Shown: positions 33,271-38,624 of the stretch, piece by piece
Position numbering within the stretch: position 1 is the first letter of the stretch
Layout of the letters: each line of letters opens with the position of its first letter
NCBI GenBank assembly: GCA_945862505.1
Contig: CAMAYJ010000019.1
Coordinates: 1 to 38,624, forward strand
Origin: Bifidobacterium breve
GTDB lineage: Bacteria; Actinomycetota; Acidimicrobiia; Acidimicrobiales; Acidimicrobilacustridaceae
Direction of reading: 5' to 3'
Length of the DNA: 38,624 nucleotides
Notes under the pieces: model-generated
The model's input: the letters and a program-made list of their open reading frames with translations, nothing else
What the model was told of the DNA's origin: nothing
The model's database searches: none
Translations under genes and position numbers: made by a program

Positions 33271-34686
33271 ATGTCATCTTCGATAGCAGGGATCCGTGCA
33301 GCAATCGAGCATCCTGTCGTCGATGCCGACGGGCATGTCGTCGAATCCCTACCGGTTCTTGTTGAGTACATCGCCAAAGTTGCTGGTGCCGATGTGGCGT
33401 CAGGTTTCTCGGCTATTTCCCCGTCGTTCTCGACGCGATCGGGAGACACCGCGGAAATCAAGTCACGCGGACGGATCCCCCGACCGGGGGTATGGATGAC
33501 CCCGTGGTGGGCGTTGCCGGGAAATGCCCTTGATCGGGCCACTGGTTTCATGCCTGGGCTGCTCTATGAGCGACTCGATGAAATCGGTATCGACTTTTCA
33601 ATCTTGTATCCGAGCGCCGCGCTTGCATGTATCGGTCATCCAGACGATGCACTGCGCATTGGGGCCTGCATGGGGCTGAACACCTACCTCGCTGACCTAC
33701 TTGGTGGCTTTGAAGACCGACTGACTGCAGCGGCTGCTATTCCGACCGCTACCCCAGAGGAGGCCATCGCAGCGCTTGATCATGCGGTACTGACGCTGGG
33801 CTTCAAAGTCGTCATGCTCAATAACATGGTGATGCGAGCACCATCGGGGAATGCTCCAGGGCATATTGATTTGCTCGCTCTAGATAGCGATCACGATTAC
33901 GACCCGGTCTGGCAGCGGTGTGTTGACCTTGGAGTTGCGGTCACGGTGCATTCTCCAGCGCAAGGCCACGGCTTACGAACTTCGTCATCGCGTTACATGT
34001 ACAACCACATTGGCAATTTCGGTGCCGCCGGCGACGCGTTTGCGAAGGCACTTTTCTTTGGTGGAGTAAGCCACCGGTTCCCGACTCTCTCTTTTGCCTT
34101 CTTAGAAGGTGGAGTTGCGACAGGTGTCCAGTTGCTTTGTGATCTCGTTGATCGCTGGCAGAAACGAGGCGGCGCGGCGATCGGCCAGTATGACCCTGCG
34201 AATCTTGATCACGAGGTGTGGGATCAATTATTTGATATCTACGGAGGCGAGCGGTTTGCTGATCCGCTCGTGCGTGAAGCAATGCTTTCGCAGAGCGATA
34301 ACCCACCTGTCGAGTTAGATGATTTTCGCGAGTGCGGTGTCTCATCAGCCAGCGACATAGTCAATCAATTCGATCGTTTCTATTTCGGTTGTGAAGCCGA
34401 TGATCGGACGATTGCGTGGGCATTTGCCGATGATGTGAATCCATGCAGAGCACGCCTGAAGCCGATTCTCGGCTCGGACCTCGGACATTGGGATGTTCAC
34501 GACATGGCCGAGGTGCTTTCCGAGGCCTACGAACTCGTAGAACATGAGCTGCTTGATCGTTCAGATTTCCGGGAATTTGTTTGCGATAACACCATTAAAT
34601 TGCACGGTTCTATGAACCCATCCTTTTTCGACGGCACACGCGTCGAGAGTTACGCCAGATCTTTACTGTCGGGAGCATCGAAATAA
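33271..34686 (+). CDS. Amidohydrolase-2 family protein E
   Basis: The start is either ATG 33271 (471 residues, used here) or TTG 33232, which overlaps the kinase stop; neither has a strong Shine-Dalgarno sequence. VVDADGHVVE (D20-x-H22) is the same modified first-strand motif as in protein A, and VTVHSPAQGHG and ILGSDLGHWD supply the later His and Asp. The protein is longer than protein A, with an extra C-terminal region (~390-471). It belongs to the large uncharacterised amidohydrolase-2 groups that include decarboxylases and hydrolases. Its 3' end overlaps the antisense end of the DUF1214 remnant by 37 bases. Confidence 0.87.
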   Translation: MSSSIAGIRAAIEHPVVDADGHVVESLPVLVEYIAKVAGADVASGFSAISPSFSTRSGDTAEIKSRGRIPRPGVWMTPWWALPGNALDRATGFMPGLLYERLDEIGIDFSILYPSAALACIGHPDDALRIGACMGLNTYLADLLGGFEDRLTAAAAIPTATPEEAIAALDHAVLTLGFKVVMLNNMVMRAPSGNAPGHIDLLALDSDHDYDPVWQRCVDLGVAVTVHSPAQGHGLRTSSSRYMYNHIGNFGAAGDAFAKALFFGGVSHRFPTLSFAFLEGGVATGVQLLCDLVDRWQKRGGAAIGQYDPANLDHEVWDQLFDIYGGERFADPLVREAMLSQSDNPPVELDDFRECGVSSASDIVNQFDRFYFGCEADDRTIAWAFADDVNPCRARLKPILGSDLGHWDVHDMAEVLSEAYELVEHELLDRSDFREFVCDNTIKLHGSMNPSFFDGTRVESYARSLLSGASK

Positions 34687-35327
34687 TTCGCAGTTACGGC
34701 CGACTTCTCGGCAGCGAAGTCAACGTCGAAAGCGACTGGCAATGTGATGTTGATGTACGACGATTTCGGCTCGTCGTTGCTCGGGCGAGAAGGGTTGGTG
34801 TCGGGGTAGAGATCTTCGGCAAGGTCTGTCAGTTTCACGACGCGACCCGATGGGACTGGCGATGTCGTGGTTCGAATAAATCGATAGGTAACCAATGTGT
34901 CGCGAAGCCCTGTGGTATCGAGCCAGTTGGCGACGCCCGGATCGGTATGAGAAACAACGATCCGAAATCGACCATCGGGATCGATTGTGAGCTGGGTGCC
35001 GTTTCGGCTGCATGTCCGAGTGGCGATATCAAGTGACTCGAACCATCCACCGTTGTAGAGCAGGAAGTTCCAGGTCCAAGCATCTGGCGCTTCGCCCTCA
35101 ATAACGAATGCTTCGTCGTCACCGATCGAGCAAAAACCTGATCCGTAGGCGATATCGGTGGCACCGCCAAGTGCAGATGAGGCAGCAGCGATTGTGTTGA
35201 CTTCGGCAGAACTTCGGGCGTTGGCGACATGACCATTCCAGAAGCGCAGCGAGGATTCGATCCAAACCTGGGCAGTTTTGATGTTCTGTGCGATCTCCGA
35301 GTCAGTCAGTGTTTGCGCACAATCTTC
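34650..35327 (-). pseudogene. DUF1214-like protein remnant without N-terminus or start codon
   Basis: Reading the minus strand from just after an in-frame TAG (35328-35330), 225 codons stay open to a stop at 34650. No ATG or GTG starts the frame before its conserved middle; an internal TTG occurs only near 34895. The product shows VIEGEAPDAWTWNFLLYN, LTIDPDGRFRIVVSH and DPGVANWLDTTGLRDTL, which match the C-terminal half of the DUF1214-type proteins found beside actinobacterial catabolic genes. Full-length relatives have a further N-terminal domain (family knowledge), and it is absent because the next gene begins at once. Deletion decay is the best explanation; a rare start codon is possible. 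Confidence 0.65.
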
Positions 35328-35398
35328 CTATGCATGCGAAGCAAAACCATTATTGTTCATGGGTTCAATCACTCCAATCAGTTGGAGATTTTCTCTGA

Positions 35399-36214
35399 TT
35401 ACGGTTCATCGGGGAGTCCGTAAATGGTGCGGGCGCCTGCGCTCATAAATCCGACCGCGTCCTTTTTCGGTAGCGCTCGCAACATGTCATAGGTCGCCCG
35501 ATTTTGATCGCCGGCCACCCAAGTTGGTCCGTTGGCGAGATTGGCGAGTCCTTCGCGCGCGACATCGTTGGGGTCCATGCCAGGGAATTCGGCACTTCCA
35601 ATTAGCGCACCGCTGCGTTCCATCGCCGGCGTGTGAGTGGCTCCAGCGACGAGAGCGAGGACATCGACTCCCAGTGGTTTGAGTTCGGCCCAGAGGCCTT
35701 CGGCAAGGTTCACGTCGAATGCCTTTGTGGCCGAATAGGTAGCGGTTCGCGCCGAACCGGAAACGGAGGAGACCGACGAGAGGAGGATGATGCCGCCTCG
35801 TCCGCGCGCACGCATCAGGCCGCCGAAATGATGAGTGAGTTGCACGGGGCCCGTGCAATTGAGTCGGACAAGGCCGAGAGATTTCTCGACTGGTTCATCA
35901 TGGAAACGCACTGCGCCGTGTGTTGCGCCGGCGTTATAGACAACAAGTCCGACTTCAATGTCGGAGGTCGCGTCGGCGAGTCGATCGCACATGTCGTCGT
36001 CGGTGAGATTAAGGGCTATTGGACGCGTCTGGATCTGGAATTCAGACTCCAACGAGGTGGCAAGCGCTGTCAGAGGGTCGGGTCGCCGTGCGACGAGTAC
36101 GAGATTGATTCCAGCAGCAGCGATCTGTCGCGAAAATGATTCTCCGATTCCCTCTGAAGCCCCAGCGACAACAGCCCACGGCCCATAGTTAGAAGTGAAT
36201 TCCGTCGTGCTCAC
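35399..36214 (-). CDS. Short-chain dehydrogenase/reductase (SDR) 3
   Basis: GTG 36214 overlaps the stop of the upstream gene by 4 bases and gives 271 residues. AGASEGIG (17-24), YNAG, Ser147 (LLSSVSS), Tyr160 and Lys164 (YSATK) form the classical SDR set. The sequence after residue 175 (LGVDVLALVAGATHTPAM) resembles the estradiol-17-beta-dehydrogenase-like or DltE-like SDRs. It probably handles a lipid-like or steroid-like alcohol, but this is inference from the family. It is in an operon with the EthD-like gene. About 70 bases of non-coding sequence follow before the DUF1214 remnant. Confidence 0.9.
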   Translation of the reverse strand: MSTTEFTSNYGPWAVVAGASEGIGESFSRQIAAAGINLVLVARRPDPLTALATSLESEFQIQTRPIALNLTDDDMCDRLADATSDIEVGLVVYNAGATHGAVRFHDEPVEKSLGLVRLNCTGPVQLTHHFGGLMRARGRGGIILLSSVSSVSGSARTATYSATKAFDVNLAEGLWAELKPLGVDVLALVAGATHTPAMERSGALIGSAEFPGMDPNDVAREGLANLANGPTWVAGDQNRATYDMLRALPKKDAVGFMSAGARTIYGLPDEP

Positions 36215-36930
36215 GGAACGATCGTCTCAGTAGTGCAGAGAAACGAAACAGAATTATCGCGGTCGACGAAACGCGCTTCGTCTGCAGCTGCTTCGATGCC
36301 GAGTCGACCATCGCCAATCCCTTCGAAAAACGAATCGAGAGACTCAATCGAAAGTTCACTCACACTGTCAACGACGGTCGTTCCTACGCCCAGGCGTTTG
36401 GCCGCTTCCGAGGATGCTGCTGCATCGACATGAAACTGGGTATAGCCAGAAATATTTGGGGTGATAAAGCCAAAGTTTGAATGATTGTGGAAGTAGTAAT
36501 CGATATACGCGGCATGTGTTGTGTGAGCTTTGCGGCGCATCAGGTAGAGGTAGCGCAACGGCGGGGGAGTGCTTTCAATGAGTTTCTGCGGGGCGCCAAC
36601 TAATGCTGCCGAAAGATCAAGGTGGGAAAGATCAGCCACGCGGTCGCCGAAATCTTGCATCGCATCAAGAAATGAGTCGAGGTCCGAGATCGAGTCAGTT
36701 TCGACCTCAAGGACGACATCAAAGGGGCGACACAACGGATTTGCTGCGGGGAAGGGGTCGTCCTCGACCTCGGTCAACAAGGTGATCGAGACGTTGTCGT
36801 CGAGGGTGGCGGCGAGGGCAAGATCATGCACTCGGGCAGACAACCCTTCTCGGCAACCGCCTCTGGCGGCGAGATGAATCTGGAGTCGGAGGAGACTTGT
36901 GTCTGGTTGGGATTCAGGATCGACCGGCAT
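36211..36930 (-). CDS. EthD-like dimeric alpha/beta-barrel protein
   Basis: ATG 36930 has AAGGAAA upstream, giving 239 residues. The segment YLMRRKAHTTHAAYIDYYFHNH followed by PNISGYTQFHVD is the EthD pattern (basic turn, aromatic helix, NH, then a YxxFHV strand). A weaker repeat of the same fold may lie in the first 110 residues, so the protein may be a tandem of two ferredoxin-like domains. EthD proteins are small accessory proteins for degradation oxygenases, some of them cyclases or dehalogenase-like. It is co-transcribed with SDR 3 and divergent from the substrate-binding protein. Confidence 0.75.
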   Translation of the reverse strand: MPVDPESQPDTSLLRLQIHLAARGGCREGLSARVHDLALAATLDDNVSITLLTEVEDDPFPAANPLCRPFDVVLEVETDSISDLDSFLDAMQDFGDRVADLSHLDLSAALVGAPQKLIESTPPPLRYLYLMRRKAHTTHAAYIDYYFHNHSNFGFITPNISGYTQFHVDAAASSEAAKRLGVGTTVVDSVSELSIESLDSFFEGIGDGRLGIEAAADEARFVDRDNSVSFLCTTETIVP

Positions 36931-37127
36931 TTGGGTTTCCTTCGCGATTTATAGGCGGTGACAGAGTTCGAGAGATTTCTAGAACGTCGTTGCAAATTGA
37001 CATCTCTCAGAGTACTGTGACTTATGACACCCCTGTGGCTGACGACCAGTCGTTCCTTTCGTGGTGCATGGGCGACCAGGGGCCGACCTCAACCGGGGTA
37101 AATCGGGATTCAAGACAAGGGGCGTTA
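36931..37127. promoter_or_regulatory. Divergent regulatory region upstream of the substrate-binding protein
   Basis: A perfect TTGACA lies at 36997-37002 on the plus strand, with possible -10 elements near 37020-37028 (ACTTATGAC), none ideal. Just upstream is the dyad AACG-T-CGTT (36983-36991), overlapping the end of an 8-base palindrome TTCTAGAA (36977-36984). The AACG...CGTT arms resemble those of the operator at 11270-11281, with a one-base rather than two-base centre. No supported gene lies here. Confidence 0.4.
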
Positions 37128-38546
37128 ATGAGACGGTCATCGATAGTGCGAACGTTGGGTGCCATCACGTGTGCCATGTTGCTCACAGTAGGAGCCGCTG
37201 CATGCGGCTCGAGCAGTGACGGCGAATCTTCGGGCGGCGGCAACACCATCGGTGTCACTGACACCACGATCAAGATCGGCGTCGCGGTTTCCGATCTCGA
37301 TGGACTTCGTGCCGCCGGTATCGCTCTTGCCCCGGCGTTGACAACCCAAAACCTTTCAAAGCGCCTCACCTCATACTTCGATGCGTGGAATGCCGCTGGC
37401 GGCATTAACGGTCGCAAGGTCGAAGGCGTTGTGTTGACATGGGATCCGGTCAAGCCCGCAACCGGCCAGAAAGTATGCGACGACGCCACCATCAACAACG
37501 AGTTGTTTGCGTTCATCAACGCGAATGGTCTTGGCGCGAAATACATCGAATGCATTGTCGCCGCGGGGGTTCCGTCCTTCTTCGGCGACGTGGCGCCGCA
37601 ATTGGCTCATGACACCGGATGGTTGACTTCGACAAAGGCTCCAGTGGAAACCAACGCTGCAGCCGGCATCAAGGCAGCAATCGATTCAGGTCGAATTACC
37701 AAGACTGCGGTTGTTGGAATCTTGGCGGGTAACGGACCAGAGCACGTTGCTGCGACCGCAACCGCAAAGGCCGCGCTTGAAGCAAACGGCAACAAGGTCA
37801 CTGTTGCTCAGATCAATACCCTTCAGGGTGATCCGGGTATTCAGAACACCGAATCGGCAGCAGCGGTGAACACATTCAAGGCAGCGAATGTGACCGATGT
37901 GGTTGTTGCTCTTCAGTTCACTGCTTCTGGTGGGTTCTGGGACAACGTCGCTGGCAACAAATGGAACTTTTCAATTCTCGACGTTGCTTCTTCGATGTGT
38001 TCGGCCTATGGCGGTAAGAGCCTTAAGGCATCAGCTGTCGGCAGCGTCTGCTTCACCTCTGATGGCGACTCAACCACGTCTGACGGAAAGTTGCGTCCTG
38101 AAACCGACTTCGAAAAGCAGTGTCGTGCAACCTACGACGCACTCGTGGTCAACGATTTTGCAGGAGCAAAGTCCTACGCCGGTATTCCTTCGGGCGAAAC
38201 CCGAACACTTCCTGACGGCATGAAGGTCAGCTCTGACTATCCGCCGAATGAGTGCATGTTCGCAGACGTCATCAAGAAGGGCCTCGAAAAGGCCGGGAAG
38301 AACCTGACCCGTGAGAGCTTCATGAAGGCCGTTCGCGGCCTGGGTGACCTGCCCTACGCGCTGGGTTCCGATGGCAAGGGTTCACAGGCCCCAGGTAAGA
38401 CATATCTGGCCCTTTACGTCCATGGTGACAAGTTGACTGCTGCGCCCACCGGTACGGCAAAGAATGCCAACGGCACCTACAACAACTGCCCCGTTGATAT
38501 TCAGTGCTGGGTGCCTGTCGATGCCAAGTGGTATCCGATTAAGTAA
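37128..38546 (+). CDS. ABC transporter substrate-binding lipoprotein (branched-chain amino acid type)
   Basis: ATG 37128 follows AAGGGGCG and starts a signal peptide (RRSSIVRTLGAITCAMLLTVG) ending at the lipobox AAC, with Cys26 as lipidation site, so the 472-residue protein is a membrane-anchored lipoprotein. A Ser/Gly-rich linker leads to a periplasmic-binding fold of the LivJ/amide-binding type (IKIGVAVSDLDGLRAAG, AWNAAGGINGRKVEG). Paired cysteines near the C-terminus (NNCPVDIQCW) may form a disulfide. In actinobacterial catabolic loci such proteins capture aromatic or small organic acids. The permease and ATPase genes are not in the window. A longer upstream frame is rejected. Confidence 0.92.
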   Translation: MRRSSIVRTLGAITCAMLLTVGAAACGSSSDGESSGGGNTIGVTDTTIKIGVAVSDLDGLRAAGIALAPALTTQNLSKRLTSYFDAWNAAGGINGRKVEGVVLTWDPVKPATGQKVCDDATINNELFAFINANGLGAKYIECIVAAGVPSFFGDVAPQLAHDTGWLTSTKAPVETNAAAGIKAAIDSGRITKTAVVGILAGNGPEHVAATATAKAALEANGNKVTVAQINTLQGDPGIQNTESAAAVNTFKAANVTDVVVALQFTASGGFWDNVAGNKWNFSILDVASSMCSAYGGKSLKASAVGSVCFTSDGDSTTSDGKLRPETDFEKQCRATYDALVVNDFAGAKSYAGIPSGETRTLPDGMKVSSDYPPNECMFADVIKKGLEKAGKNLTRESFMKAVRGLGDLPYALGSDGKGSQAPGKTYLALYVHGDKLTAAPTGTAKNANGTYNNCPVDIQCWVPVDAKWYPIK

Positions 38547-38572
38547 CGGCTGCCAAGACAAACGAGTTTCTG

Positions 38573-38605
38573 GAGGGCGTCGGCTTCGGTCGGCGCTCTC
38601 TTTTT
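38573..38605 (+). terminator. Rho-independent terminator with UUCG tetraloop
   Basis: A 12-base-pair stem (38573-38584 with 38589-38600, including three G-T pairs) is closed by the loop TTCG (38585-38588) and followed by TTTTT (38601-38605). It starts 27 bases after the substrate-binding-protein stop. This is the clearest terminator in the window and suggests the binding-protein gene can be transcribed alone. Confidence 0.9.
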
Positions 38606-38624
38606 GTTGCCTACATGGCACGGG

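Noticed and set aside
35229-35423. 64-codon plus-strand frame over the DUF1214 remnant
   Set aside because: It has no ribosome-binding site or motif and runs antisense to the recognisable DUF1214 sequence.

Overview
The window looks like a chromosome segment of a high-G+C actinobacterium, most like the Acidimicrobiia. The reasons are GTG and TTG starts, a Wzz/BY-kinase exopolysaccharide locus with a DUF4012 protein, F420-type luciferase-like and FDOR-like oxidoreductases, and many amidohydrolase-2 and acyl-CoA genes. The taxonomic call is inference, because there is no rRNA or tRNA marker. I saw no CRISPR array, insertion sequence, tRNA or rRNA.

Region 1 (1-6126) is a surface-polysaccharide locus. 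A truncated DUF4012 membrane protein reads leftward off the edge. Divergent from it are a membrane-bound nucleotide-sugar 4,6-dehydratase/epimerase (CapD/WbpM type), a Wzz-BY-kinase fusion with a tyrosine-rich tail, and a low-molecular-weight tyrosine phosphatase.

Region 2 (6235-11120) is a small oxygenase cluster: a TauD-type dioxygenase, a convergent TetR regulator, a second putative Fe(II)-dependent oxygenase, and a divergent NTF2-like protein plus SDR. An organomercurial-lyase-like (MerB-fold) protein follows.

Region 3 (11336-26370) is the main feature: fourteen co-directional, tightly packed genes, mostly overlapping by 4-8 bases, that look like one operon. In order they are amidohydrolase A, amidohydrolase B, SDR, aldehyde dehydrogenase, an Ltp2-like thiolase-fold protein without the nucleophilic cysteine, a DUF35 zinc/OB-fold partner, a PaaK-like acyl-CoA ligase, an unknown protein with an HYHYxH motif, TetR, a divergent amidohydrolase C with most metal ligands lost, an ADP-forming acyl-CoA synthetase in beta-alpha order, a cytochrome P450, a luciferase-like F420/flavin oxidoreductase and amidohydrolase D. 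Upstream is a TTGACA promoter with a 12-base palindrome between the -35 and -10 elements. The set implies catabolism of an unidentified, probably cyclic or branched organic compound: oxygenation, CoA activation, dehydrogenation, aldol-type side-chain cleavage and aldehyde oxidation. The substrate cannot be read from sequence.

Region 4 (26427-38624) carries likely accessory or related functions in several transcription units: a standalone molybdenum hydroxylase large subunit; a divergent FDOR-like protein and crotonase sharing a KstR-like operator; an SMP-30 lactonase-like protein; a D-2-hydroxyacid dehydrogenase, small-molecule kinase and fifth amidohydrolase in tandem; a DUF1214 remnant with no start codon; an SDR/EthD-like pair; and a branched-chain-amino-acid-type ABC substrate-binding lipoprotein ending in a strong UUCG-loop terminator.

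Base composition is uneven. Sampled lines in the polysaccharide locus are about two-thirds G+C, while parts of 20-25 kb are below half. The catabolic region may therefore be mosaic in origin.
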